Shown in pieces: positions 49,591-60,164 of a stretch of DNA of 64,000 nucleotides; position 1 is the stretch's first letter, and every line of letters starts with the position of its first letter. The stretch spans positions 23,305,575 through 23,369,574 of the forward strand of contig OX438748.1 of assembly GCA_949316235.1 (NCBI GenBank), written 5' to 3'. The translations under genes were made by a program, and so were the position numbers. This stretch comes from Oegoconia quadripuncta (taxonomy: Eukaryota > Arthropoda > Insecta > Lepidoptera > Autostichidae). The notes under the pieces were generated by a model that was not told where the DNA came from, searched no databases, and saw only the letters and a list, made by a program, of their open reading frames with translations.

Positions 49591-50284
49591 GTAAGCTATC
49601 TCTTTCAATTATTCCATTTTCCTTGCATATATTATTTCTTCTGTATTGTCCTGAAAATTTATTGTAACGTAGATTTGATTTTGAGAACATAAGTCGTCGC
49701 TGTTGGGTTTAGCATTCGCTCGCTAGACCAAGGTTAGGGATATTTGTGTGAGACTGACCTCCAGCCCACCTGGACAAGTAGTAAACTATTTTGATAATGG
49801 TAATCGCTTCATTTCTCATGGTACATTGAATATCAATAAGCCGCCTTTTTGTGCGATTAATGATATACGCTGTAATCTTTGTGTAGGTTTTGTTAATTGT
49901 ACAATAAAGAGTATTTGATTCATTGATGGACCTCACATTAAATTTCAAAGCTTTAAGCTCGCTGAACTGATGGCCCCACCGGCCTATATATACCTACATC
50001 TGCTCCAAGCCAGTAGGCGGACGATTGCCGCTGGCGACAGTAGGTAATTCATAAGAGCTCTGAAACTAAAAACCTATCCACACCGAGTACAAATACAATT
50101 AATTATTCTATTACTGAATATTCGTGTAGACCGTAAAGTCGAGTACCTATCCAATATTTTCCGCCAATAAATTATTGCCGCGAACTTTGTCGAAAACAAT
50201 TAGTGATTCTCAATACCTACTATTGGCAATCCTCAGTCTAATTCTATCAGCGTCGAATGTAATAGTAACTTCAGTTAGTAGATT
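49591..50284. other. Presumed intron; nothing recognised
   Basis: If the exon at 49498-49590 is real, this is the start of its downstream intron. No exon or repeat identified. Confidence 0.3.
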
Positions 50285-50640
50285 GTTTATATTAGGTCCT
50301 TACCTATGAAATTGGCGTTATGTATGAAGAATTTCATTAAAACTAAGACTGTTTTCTCCATACAAACATTTTTGATTTTTTTTTGGGAACGGCAAATCCA
50401 AATTTAACCAAACTTTGTGTGGATTATCGGATAACATTAAGTTAAGTGTATGCAGCGTAAAGTTTTAAAACTAACCGCTTTATAAAAGTTTCAGCGAATC
50501 TAAGAAACGATTATGGGAAGCACATGAAAAGAGCTCTGTTCAAATTTATTTTTTATGTGATTTAGCCCAGAAATTAAAAAATAGTTCATGTGAAACCTTG
50601 AAATAATATTCCATTTTCTAAATAAAAAACAAATTTGCAA
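50285..50640 (+). repeat. U3 dispersed repeat, copy 1
   Basis: TACCTATGAAATTGGCGTTA, AACTTTGTGTGGATTATCGG, GCGAATCTAAGAAACGATTA and GTGATTTAGCCCAGAAATTA recur in the same order at 53853-54075. No coding sequence or obvious terminal repeats, so probably a non-autonomous DNA element. Confidence 0.65.
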
Positions 50641-51074
50641 ACCGCAGGAATTGGTACATATGATTAACGAAGAAAAAAAAAGTCAAATTTCATAGATAAA
50701 GACCCAATATTTTCAATAATATTTTTAAAGGTAAACAGCGTGTTAGGGGAGAATTTGGTGGCTTGTTGTGGGATCGTAACACCTCAGTCATACACTCTAC
50801 ATGGTAATTTATTGAATACCTGAAACTAGGTTACTCAGAGTCAGTTATAGAATCGATTCCGGCTATAAAATATTGTGTTACACTTTTTTCCTTAATTATT
50901 TATCTAATTAAGAAATGATAAACACACTACAATCGGAAACATTGCCGTCACCGAATTCGCAACAATGTTTGTTCACAACTATATATTAATATATACCCAT
51001 ACTAATTCGCCACATTAATTAGAAAATATATGAGGTAATTCAGGTGTATCAGATTTTTGGGCCAAAAAATATAA
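50641..51074. other. Unassigned AT-rich stretch
   Basis: No supported feature. Confidence 0.3.
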
Positions 51075-51310
51075 CCTAATACAATTCAATACAATACAAA
51101 TACACTTTATTGTACAAAAGGAGAACATACATTTTACAAAACACAATACTGATAAGAGTACAGTTAGGCGGCCTTATCACTAAAAGCGATCTCTTCCAGG
51201 CAACCTTTGGGTGTAGGAGTATAACTTTATAGAACAGGCAGGTTGTGCAAAAACGGATGCAGATATGAAATACCTACATATACATACCTAATATATACAT
51301 ATAACCTTAT
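51075..51310 (-). mobile_element. NL2 3' end
   Basis: Reversed NL2: AATACACTTTATTGTACAAA, GCGATCTCTTCCAGGCAACC, GGTTGTGCAAAAACGGATGC. Nearly identical to 37935-38130 reversed, so a young copy. Confidence 0.8.
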
Positions 51311-51344
51311 ATATATACATACCTTATAAATATAAGTTTTAATA

Positions 51345-51435
51345 AGGGATGGTTGTGCTCGGCAAGAACTAAAACGACTGGAAACAGATGAGGGAGGCCT
51401 TTGCCCAGCAGTGGGACACTATGGGTTCTTAATAA
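51345..51435 (+). mobile_element. Non-LTR C-terminal scrap
   Basis: GGAGGCCTTTGCCCAGCAGT and GGGACACTATGGGTTCTTAA correspond to a Glu-Ala-Phe-Ala-Gln-Gln-Trp-Asp ending, then TAATAATAAT repeats. Similar to 25280-25320. Confidence 0.5.
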
Positions 51436-51708
51436 TAATAATAATATACACTATCTTACTGCTCAATAGTCTTACATATTATTACAAATTCGCATCAAAT
51501 CATGAAATAACAAATTTAAAAAAATTACAGATCTGGCATTTGAAAACTAAAATGAAAAAGAGTCGATTTTAGAGACCTTATCCTCATCGACAAACAAAAA
51601 AGATTTTTCTTATTGAAGTACCATCTGAGATCACCATGATTAATTACCGCTCATTCACATGCTTCACTCTCCAGAGAAGTTCGAAACTGAACTTTATTTT
51701 GTTGTTTA
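51436..51708. other. Unassigned spacer
   Basis: No supported feature. Confidence 0.3.
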
Positions 51709-51970
51709 TGACGACCTGTTTGGTGTAGTGGTTAGAAAATCTGCTGCTATACCAAAAGGTCGCGGGTTCGAATCCCGCTAGAGGCTGTTTGTATGATGAA
51801 TTGATGTGTTCCTGAGTTATAGATGGTTTTCATTTATATATGAATTTATTTACAAAAAAAAATGTATTTGTGTAGTTTATCAAACAACTGGTATCTATAA
51901 TACAAGCCTAGTTGCTTAGTGTAGAACTAGATGGCGCTGTGTGTATGTGCAAAGATATTTATTTATTTAT
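51709..51970 (+). mobile_element. SINE-B short-body variant, full length
   Basis: Box A TGGTGTAGTGG, box B GGTTCGAATCC, body with TTTACAAAAAAAAATGTATT and AACTAGATGGCGCTGTGTGT, ending in TATTTATTTATTTAT. Both promoter boxes match consensus. Confidence 0.88.
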
Positions 51971-52011
51971 CGGTTGATATTTTTTTTTCAATAAGTTTTT
52001 GAGACAACCCT

Positions 52012-52324
52012 TAGGGTGAATTTGAATTCGTATAATACCCATTAACTGGTGACGTCACTCTTGATTACGATCAACTTTCCCCAAGGATCCATTTTTTTTT
52101 TTTTTTTTTATGCATAACGGGTTGGTACTTGACCATCCATTGATCCATAGTCGAATTCGAACAAAAAATTTCGATTACCCATACAAAGTAAACTATTCTG
52201 AAACCGCCTGTAATATAGTAGTCCATCAATTTTCGGCAGAATTCGGCTATGGTTCCTAGTGGAAAGTTATTCGTAATCAGGAGTGGGGTCAACAGTAAAC
52301 AGGAATTATACGAATTTCACCTGT
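52012..52324. mobile_element. MITE-1 copy with SINE-A tail inserted
   Basis: Left arm AGGGTGAATTTGAATTCGTA and right arm CAGGAATTATACGAATTTCA-CCTGTA invert over some 60 bases. Inner words CGGCAGAATTCGGCTATGGT match other copies. A minus-strand SINE-A 3' scrap (52091-52132, T run then CCCGTTATGC-like words) lies in the left half. Confidence 0.78.
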
Positions 52325-52589
52325 ATACGACATGTAGTACACAAGATCTTTTTTCATGTGTTTCTAAAAATGTTCCGTCATTTTTGAAAATGTTCTAAAC
52401 CCATTTTCACCGTCTTGTAGAAATCTAGCCTCTCACTGAGTTCCCTTCTAAAAATTCTATCTTCACATAGCTCTATCACTTCTGCCTATAACATCAATCT
52501 ATTGTATTTCATATCTGTTTCACGTATATATTATTTGATTGAATTGATAGATTCATTGATAGAAAATGATCCTGTGGGTTTCATGCGCC
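52325..52589. other. Unassigned spacer
   Basis: No supported feature. Confidence 0.3.
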
Positions 52590-52765
52590 GCTTCTTTTCC
52601 CACAGACGATTTCCCTTTCCGAAGCGGTGGTAGCTTGGACATACTGACTGACCGAAAAATGCTTAGCCCTATTTTTATTTCCAATAGATTTAAATTGGCA
52701 TTCAACAAATGATATCATGAATCTTACGTTGAAATAAATGCTTGAAGTTTGAAGTTTGATTAATT
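52590..52765 (+). mobile_element. Unnamed non-LTR 3' end, copy 2
   Basis: TTCCGAAGCGGTGGTAGCTT, GACATACTGACTGACC, TAGATTTAAATTGGCATTCA and a TTTGAAGTTTGAAGTTTGAT tail. Direct relative of 24455-24620. Confidence 0.6.
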
Positions 52766-53000
52766 CATTGAACGCTATGGTTATCCATTGTCATACATCC
52801 TCTATAAATCTTGCATAAATTTCCTAACGTCGTTTCAAATCAAATCAATAATGTTTTATTTTCATAGTTAAAAATTATTTTTGAAATTAGTCACTTTTTA
52901 AATGTACCGGGCGTTCAGAATTTAAAATCCTCCTTTGAGAATAGGCCAGAATAATAAAGTTTGTTCTTTATTATATGTTCGATAGGAATACTTATTTATC

Positions 53001-53598
53001 ATGACGAGGTGTAGTGGTTAGAAACTCTGACCATTATACCAAATAGTCGCGGATTCGAATCCCGCTAGGGGTATTTATGTTTGTATTTTTTTTTTTTTTT
53101 TTAAGCACTACGGGTTAGCACTTGACCTCAATCACACCTGATGTTAAGTGAAGATGAGGCCGAAGGTGGAAGCGTACTGACCCGGAAACCCAAATAATTT
53201 GGGGAACTGGCTATCTTATCTGTGACAACCGGAACACAACAACGCTATTAACATTGCTGTTTGGCGGCAGATTTAGATAAGATGGTGGTAGCTAGCCAGG
53301 CGGACATTTAAAATGCCCTAACACCAACCAAACCGAGTACTAAACATGTACCCCGCTGGGGATCGAACCCGCGACCTCCGATTCGTAAACCCTATGTTGT
53401 TTACATTGAGCCACGGAGGCGGTTGTATGATGAATACGGACACGTGTACCCGAGTTATGGATGTTTACATGTATAATAAGTATTAATTTACAAAAAAAAT
53501 GTATTTCTGTAATATATCAACCATCCATAACACAAGCCTAGTTGCTTAGTGTGGAAGTAGATGGCATTATGTGTACGTCCAAGGATATTTATTTATTT
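53001..53598 (+). mobile_element. SINE-B with SINE-A inserted behind its head
   Basis: The head (53001-53085: GTGTAGTGGTTAGAAACTCT, GATTCGAATCCCGCTAGGGG) and body (53425-53598: GATGAATACGGACACGTGTA, to TATTTATTTATTTTA) are one SINE-B once the minus-strand SINE-A is removed. TTGTAT is repeated at the two junctions. Confidence 0.82.
53086..53424 (-). mobile_element. SINE-A, full length, nested in SINE-B
   Basis: About 339 bp with intact box A and B (minus) and a long T run on the plus strand. Directly flanked by TTTGTAT and GTTGTAT. Younger than its SINE-B host. Confidence 0.9.
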
Positions 53599-53619
53599 TA
53601 TTTTTACAAATCAAAAAAT

Positions 53620-53850
53620 TACATCACAACCGAGCGGCTAGTTTCCTGAATTTTTATCGGATATTTTATTATAAGCCTTTCGCGCAACATTTGTGTTTAA
53701 TAATAGTATCATATTTATCAAAGACCAAGTTTTTTTATATTAACAGGAACCTTATTGTAAAAGCGTATACAATGCCCTTTGAAGGATTTACTTACATTGT
53801 GAAATCGGCTAACATAAACAGAGAACTGGTTCTTATTCCTTGTATTAGGT
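53620..53850 (-). pseudogene. NL1 Jockey-type C-terminal fragment
   Basis: CAGGAACCTTATTGTAAAAG and CGTATACAATGCCCTTTGAA parallel the minus-strand Jockey copy at 16085-16185. The frame is degraded. Confidence 0.5.
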
Positions 53851-53852
53851 TT

Positions 53853-54075
53853 TACCTATGAAATTGGCGTTTTGTATGAAGAAAGAATTTAGCTAAACTT
53901 TGTGTGTATTATCGGAAAACATTAAGTTAAGTATAGGCAGCGTTAATTTTTAAAATTAACCGCTTTATAAAAGTTTCAGCGAATCTAAGAAATGATTATG
54001 GGAAACACATGAAAAGAGCTCTGTTCAAATTTTTTTTTTATTATGTGATTTAGCCCAGAAATTAAAAATGTACAT
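53853..54075 (+). repeat. U3 dispersed repeat, copy 2
   Basis: Shorter relative of 50285-50640: a deletion removes the TTTTCTCCATACAAACATTT segment. Other words and order are conserved. Confidence 0.65.
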
Positions 54076-54104
54076 GTATGTGATTAACGAAGAAAAAAAA
54101 CTCC

Positions 54105-54435
54105 AAATTCATAGGTTTTTTTTTTTTATGATTGATGGAAAGTGACGATGTGGTCGGAGATGAAGCACGCGATCTCAGTAAATGCCTATTCACTCTGCTC
54201 TTGAAGATCCCAAGGTTGTAGGATTCAGGAAAGACTGACACCGGAAGGGAGTTCCGTGCCTTGGCTGTTCGGATGATGAATGAAGAATCGAACTTCTTAG
54301 TGCGAATGTTCGGTATATTAACTATATACGGGTGGAATCCCTCCCCACGCCTAGTGGTCCGAAGATGGAAGGGTGACGATGGAATAAGATTATGTAATTC
54401 CAACGCACACTCCCCGAAATGTATCCTGTAAAAAA
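54105..54435 (-). pseudogene. NL4 C-terminal fragment
   Basis: The minus strand is open over 113 codons reading ELHNLIPSSPFHLRTTRRGE, then SSFIIRTAKARNSLPVSVFP and NRHLLRS. The motif Trp is changed to Arg (AKARNSLP), a loss-of-function sign. A T run at 54117-54127 marks the 3' tail. Confidence 0.75.
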
Positions 54436-55145
54436 AGGTAAAAACCCAATATTAGCATTGTGTCTATTACTATTTTTAGTGAATAAGGTTATATTTTGTG
54501 GTGCATATAACAAATTCTCATAAATGACACTATTTTTAAGATATTAATTTCCTTAAAATTATCTGTAAGAGACACTCTAGTAAATGGCGCGAATTGTTCA
54601 TTCCTCTAGAACAAAATATGGTGTGTATCTCCACATCAATATGCCAAACGGCATCTAGCTCTGGCAATAGTTAAAACCTGCTGATTATCATTTCAATTTG
54701 ATTAATTATATCTTTCCCTTTCAAGTTTCAACCTAATTGAAACTTCTGACAAATGAAATGGGAAATTCATGAATTAGGTACGTCCGAAACGATTCACATT
54801 TAATTATTACTTCCCGACAAGTTTTCAACTTGACATTTTATGGCGTAAATGGTATTATTTTAGTGTCTTTCCCTTTTAAGTGAACTGGAGTGTCTTTTGA
54901 TTCTATTTGTGTGCGGTATCATGCCAAAATTATAATTGCCAATGTAGAATTGGATATTTATACAGCGTCGTCTTTAGTTGATTGTATATCTATAGCCTTG
55001 TTTCTCACCAGAAGCAGGTATTTCTTTCCATTTATTAACGGACCTCAAACAGGTACAATCGGCTCCACGATTATACATACAGTGCTGGTTTACCTAATCA
55101 ATAATATCATGCTGGTTATTTAAGTTGTACTAGATTGAAAAAGGT
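54436..55145. other. Unassigned stretch
   Basis: No supported gene; the 77-codon frame at 54890-55123 has no recognised motif. Confidence 0.3.
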
Positions 55146-55440
55146 ATGCTGAGATGGTTTGGACATGTGGAGAGGATGAATGATGGAAGACTTACAAAAG
55201 AGATATAGAAAGCGAATGTGGATGGTAGTGTTGGTAGGGGAAGACCACGGCGAACGTAAATTGATCAAATCGGGGACGTCTTAAAGAAAGACCAAGTCAA
55301 AAGTACCCTAAACCGACGAGCATGTGTGAACAACCTTATGAGAGTGAAAGAAGCAGAAGAGGTGTGTCAGGATCGTAGCAAGTGGAAGTCTATGGTCTCT
55401 GCCTACCCCTACGGGAAACAGGCGTGACATTATGTATGTA
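55146..55440 (+). pseudogene. RTE retrotransposon C-terminus, reference copy
   Basis: From MLRWFGHVERMNDGRLTKEI through GRGRPRRT to RSKWKSMVSAYPYGKQA and a TGA at 55425-55427. The Trp-Phe-Gly-His-Val-Glu-Arg-Met motif and the closing Ala-Tyr-Pro-x-Gly-Lys are typical of insect RTE ORF2 C-termini. Two internal stops (TAG, TAA) show decay. Ends in TATGTATGTATG. Confidence 0.8.
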
Positions 55441-55644
55441 TGTACTATCCTTGCTTAGTTGTGGAATGCACTACCACAAAATATTCGCTTTCGACGCGTC
55501 TAAAGGAATATTATTTATCTCGTTAATGAATTGTGTGAACTATTATATATTGATGTGTATTTTATTATGAATTTATTTATATGGTTCTATTGTTTTTATT
55601 TTAGTAACTGCTTATCTTTGTTATGCATTCTACTTTACATACGC

Positions 55645-55830
55645 ACCTTTGCCGTTGGGGTAGGCAGAGACTATTGATTACCACTTGCAAAGATCCTAAC
55701 ATACTGCTTTTGTTTCTTCCACTCTCATCAAATGCTTGATCGACCTTTACCAATCCTTCATTTACCTACACTTTCATTATAAATTGCTTTCGTTAATCTC
55801 CTTTCACTCATCCGTTCTATATTTAATATA
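55645..55830 (-). mobile_element. RTE C-terminal fragment
   Basis: Reversed words GGTAGGCAGAGACTATTGAT, CCACTTGCAAAGATCCTAAC and CTTCCACTCTCATCAAATGC, matching the RTE copy 200 bases upstream but in the opposite direction. The pair thus forms a loose inverted arrangement. Confidence 0.65.
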
Positions 55831-56078
55831 ATTTTTATTTTATTATTTAAAGATAACATCAGTTTTATATAATTTATATCATGAATCTTAAACTATACTA
55901 TTCAGGAAGCCAATAACAGTTATCCTCTGAATTATACACATATAATAACAGTAAGTCGGCCTTTTCTGTATATATACATACACAAATATACATACCGTAC
56001 TTCTTCTTCAATTTATGAGCTATGCTCTTGTCGGTGGAGTAATGACCACGTCTCTCTACTTGATACGACACTATATTT
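55831..56078. other. Unassigned AT-rich spacer
   Basis: No supported feature. Confidence 0.3.
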
Positions 56079-56235
56079 TTGAAGAACATAATTGAGGGAA
56101 AGATTGTAGGAAAGAGAGGAAGGGGAAGACCTAGGCGTAATTACTTTGACCAAGTGAAAGAAAAGGTGAATGTCGTGTCGTACCAAGAAGTTAAAACGAG
56201 GGCGGAAAGTAGAGAGACATACCGTACACATACTT
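56079..56235 (+). pseudogene. RTE-like C-terminus, second subfamily
   Basis: Open codons IIEGKIVGKRGRGRPRRNYF, then DQVKEKVNVVSYQEVKTRAE. The Gly-x-Arg-Gly-Arg-Gly-Arg-Pro-Arg-Arg motif is the basic tail of RTE-like ORF2; the segment before it is missing. Compare the decayed copy at 25440. Confidence 0.65.
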
Positions 56236-56429
56236 ATATTTCAAACGTAATACAGAAATACATAATAATATATACAGGGATACATATTATATAATTATAT
56301 ATATTAAATATACATACATACATATAGGTAATAACGACATATACACATACCTAGATAGGAATATATTTTATTTTACACAATATTGCGATAAGCCCCACCA
56401 TAGCTGTCACTATCCAACTCCTATTAAAA

Positions 56430-56525
56430 AGCTTATTTACCTCAGGTTATCAGGAAGACCGCCTTTGTACTATTTATATTAAATATTCTTTGTTTTTATT
56501 TCGTATGCAATAAAGGATTTAAAAT
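56430..56525 (+). mobile_element. NL2b 3' end
   Basis: CCTATTAAAAAGCTTATTTA, GACCGCCTTTGTACTATTTA and GCAATAAAGGATTTAAAATA. The CTATCAGCGATAA word is deleted. Confidence 0.6.
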
Positions 56526-57569
56526 AACTATGATGACGACTGCACATAAAAAAATTATCACTAATAATCATAATAATATAAATAATTTTTCCTTACATGC
56601 AAAATTCAGCCGTGTTTATTATGATAAAGAACAGTTAATCAAAATCTATGTGCGACTTACGTTCTTTTTAAATTGATAAAGTAATGAAAAATTGAGCCAA
56701 GGCTCTTAATATTAAGGAAACTATATTAATTATGTCCAAGGCATAACAAGCCGTAATTCTAAGTGAAATAAGCCATCCTAAATTGCACATGTCCGACACG
56801 TTCTTGGCTGGCTTTGTTAGGTTAAATGTAATAAAGAACAAAAACACTAACTCCATTATAACATAAGACAAAATAAAAATCCACAAAAAGGTCGAGTAAT
56901 TGACATTAGCTTTTGTTCACAAAACGGACAAAGTGTAGTTTCACCTTTCCACATTTTTAAACCGAAATGTTCTCTTCATTTTTAAAACACAAAGTGGTTT
57001 TGTACGTACTTTTCGAGCAAATTTGCCGTTTCATGGTTTCCTAAAGTTGGGAAAAGTAAACGTTTTAATTTTTCAATTTAAAAGTGTGACCCGCACTTAC
57101 AATGCTAAAATAAATAAGAATTTGTGTAAAAGAAGAGTTAGAGCTGATAGTATGCCATCCAGAATCATCATTTTTTTTTTGATGCACCTCAAATTAATAA
57201 GGTGCTGCTTGGCTAACTAGAGCTACTATCATTGCTCCCACTCGGGGCACTTTTCTGGTAAGACGAACGAGACGTAACGGCTGATGTTTGGTGATAAGAT
57301 AATATATGATGTTAAGAATAGGGACCTAAAACAGCTGTTTTACGTGATAACAAACGATGCGAAACATTCAATATTCCATATTAACATTTACGTCAAAAAG
57401 AACTTTTAAGTCGCTTAAATTGGCATCTCTGTTTACGACTTAAGATCTTGATACAAATGTCAATCTAAATATCATATTTAAATCACAATAAAATCGATAT
57501 CTGTTAGCTATTTGATGAGGCAAATGTCATAAATATTTCGCTATGAATTCTATAAAGTCTGATGACACA
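56526..57569. other. Unassigned; one hydrophobic minus-strand frame
   Basis: 56668-56886 (minus) is open for 72 codons and strongly hydrophobic (YVIMELVFLFFITFNLTKPA, then ITACYALDIINIVSLILRAL). It has two membrane-like segments, but AT-rich DNA often yields such frames. No ATG at the start, no clear splice pair. Confidence 0.3.
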
Positions 57570-57800
57570 TATCTTCGATCAGTTCGACCTGTTCATAATT
57601 TCTTATGGGGCCGAAACACGGGCGCTGACGATATGACGGTAGTCTGAGAGTGAAAATTCGAAACTAGATGACCAAATCAAAACTAATTGCCAGCAAACCA
57701 AAAGTCCTTGGAGCAAGCGGGTTCTAGAGGCGAGACTGCTTCGTAAACATAATGTGAGACGCTCCTCCGCTAGATGGAGTGATTATCTACGTCGCGTAGC
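57570..57800 (+). pseudogene. RTE-like thumb fragment, heavily decayed
   Basis: Codons FDQFDLFIISYGAETRALT followed after stops by SARWSDYLRRVAV. The Tyr-Gly-Ala-Glu-Thr motif and Asp-x-Leu-Arg-Arg-Val belong to the region just after the RT palm in RTE-like elements. Confidence 0.55.
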
Positions 57801-59341
57801 AGTACTAGACTAGTGCGTGTTTAGGGCTTTTCAGCTTCAGCTATTTCATCTTAATCCACTCGCAGACAACGGTTTCACCAGTTCTACCTCAAGAAGATTG
57901 TCAAATCTCATCGGCCTACTGGACCTACACGGAAAAAAAGGAATTTTTAAACCAAGAATATCAATATTCTTAAAAATATTGTATCAGTCCAAGTAAATAT
58001 TTTCTTTACCAAAGTAACTCTTCTTAATTCAATAAAACCCGCCTTCTCAAACGAAGAATAATATATTCTTCCATATTTTTCTTATATAAAGAAAATATTC
58101 TCAGTTTAAAAGTTTTGCAATCTTGATTGAAGAATATCTCGTGATTTGACTCAAAACTATCACAATGTTTTAATGCAAAACAATGTTGTCTCATGTCAAT
58201 GTAATATTTTACTTCAAACAAAGCTATAGAAACGTTCTTGTGTGAAGAATATTTTATTTTTAACCCAATAAAAGTCTTATTTATTCGAAAATATCGCAAT
58301 TTTATTTCAAGAATTTGACATAGTTTTTGACTAGAATTATGGCACGTTCTTTAAGTAAGACTATTTTATTTTATACCAAGATATACTTTTCTTGGATCAA
58401 AGCATTCTACATATTGTTGACGCAGGAAACATTTTTCTTACGTTCAAGAATTGACGTACGTTGACTTAAGTATACAATGATACTTAATTTAAAACATGAA
58501 ATATTTTTTTTATTTTTTCCCTTCAAGATTTTTTTTTGTTGTTGAAGAATGAAACAATCTTGAATCAAAAATATATTTTATGTTAATGGGAAAATAATGT
58601 TTAATTCAACACCAAGATTATTTTTTTATTGGTTAAAAATATTATGCTTATTTTTAGTCTAAGAATCAACGATTCTTCGATTAAGATTATTGACGTCTTG
58701 TGTTAAAGTACAGCTTATTTGAACCAAGAACACAAATTATCTGAAATGAAGGTTACATTATTTTTGCAAACTAAGAATACATATTCTTATTTAAAGAAAT
58801 GTGATATTATTTTCAACAAGAATAAAATAATCGTCTTCTTTTAAAAATATTTTAGTGTTAATAAAAGAATTCAAGTAATTTTTGGATCAAAAATTATTTT
58901 ATTATCAGTATTTGGAATATATTTTAAATTTAAGAATAAGACAACCTCGTATGAAAAATTTACTTTATGTTAAATAGAAAATAATGTAAAATTTTAAGCC
59001 AAGTGAATTTTTTTTTTTGGTGCAAAATATTATGCTTATTTTTGGTCTAAATATTAGTTATTCTTCGCTGAAGGTTGTTGGCGCGTTGTGTAAAATACAG
59101 TTTGTTTGAACCAAAAACACAAATTTTCTTTAATCAAGACTACATTGTTTTTACAAACTAAGAATATATTATGTATACTTCTCTAAAGAATCTTGATATA
59201 TTATTTTTCAGCAAGAATAAAACAATCGTCTACGTTCAAAAGTATTTGTCTTGATAACAGCATTTCAGTTGTGTTTGATCCAAGAATTATTTTATTATGT
59301 GTTTTTTTTTGTGTTCGCCAAGTCTCATGTCAATTGCACCT

Positions 59342-60164
59342 TTATTTTTATTTTACACTGGGAAATGCGTTTTGCATACCGCTCGCCTGGGGGACGGCGA
59401 GGCGGTTATGTGGGCCTCCCCTCCCAACCGGGAGGGATACCCACCTAAACCCCGCGGCGACCTTCCTCGGCAGTAAGGAGGACCTGGGAACGCATAAGCG
59501 GCTCCTCCCGGGGGGCGCTACGATCAGCGAGCGGTATGAGGCCCGACAGGGCCCGATGCGACGACACCCCCCCGGTCGCACCGGGGGTGTCATCCTCTCC
59601 CGGGTCGCGTCCGACGACTACATCGCCCCGAGATGTAGCCGCCCGCGACCCTCGGGCGACGTACAGGGGGGCTAGCGAGCGTTGCCGCCCCCCCCGACGT
59701 CGCCTCCTGCGAGCGGGATCGGCCCTCTTCCGATCCCGCTCTGCGACCTCCTTCTCGAGCATGACTGCTTCGCAGAAGGAGGCCGCTGCCCTCCAACTCT
59801 CCTCGCTCGCCAGCATAGCCGCGACTAATGCTGGCGGGGACAGATCTCGTCCGATCCGGTCGACCAGGTCTCGACGCTCGGACTGCCACACCGGGCAGTC
59901 CTCCAGCGTGTGCTGGGCGGAGTCCTGGTCGGACGCGCAGTGGTGGCACCGTGCCGTCTCCTCCCGTCCGATTCCACTCAGATACTCACCGAAGCACCCG
60001 TGCCCGGTGAGTATCTGAGTCAACCTGTAGGTGACGCAGCCTTTCCTCCCCATCCATGCTTCGAAGTTCGGCAAAACGGCTCCGACGGCGCGTTGGCGGG
60101 CGCAGCCCTGTATCACAAGGCGCTCCCGCCCGAGCGTCAGCACCCGTCGGTGTGCGTTTTGCCG
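59342..60164 (-). mobile_element. R1-clade retrotransposon, 5'-truncated, with 15-bp target duplication
   Basis: The 823-bp GC-rich insert is bounded by ATGTCAATTGCACCT at 59327-59341 and 60165-60179. On the minus strand it ends with an A-rich tail (AAAATAAAAATAAA) at the left duplication, as target-primed reverse transcription produces. It carries the ORF2 C-terminus and a 100-base 3' UTR. Its composition differs sharply from the host DNA. Confidence 0.92.
59445..60143 (-). pseudogene. R1-clade ORF2 C-terminus with CCHC motif (232 codons, RT missing)
   Basis: Residues 39-60 read YRLTQILTGHGCFGEYLSGI, followed by the zinc-binding CHHCASDQDSAQHTLEDC (Cys66, Cys69, His78, Cys83: C-x2-C-x8-H-x4-C). 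This motif lies at the end of ORF2 in R1, TRAS and SART-type elements and helps bind template or target. A basic, Arg-rich region (residues 130-155) follows. The RT and endonuclease are lost by truncation. The frame is still open. Plus-strand frames here are shadows of GC-rich DNA. Confidence 0.85.
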
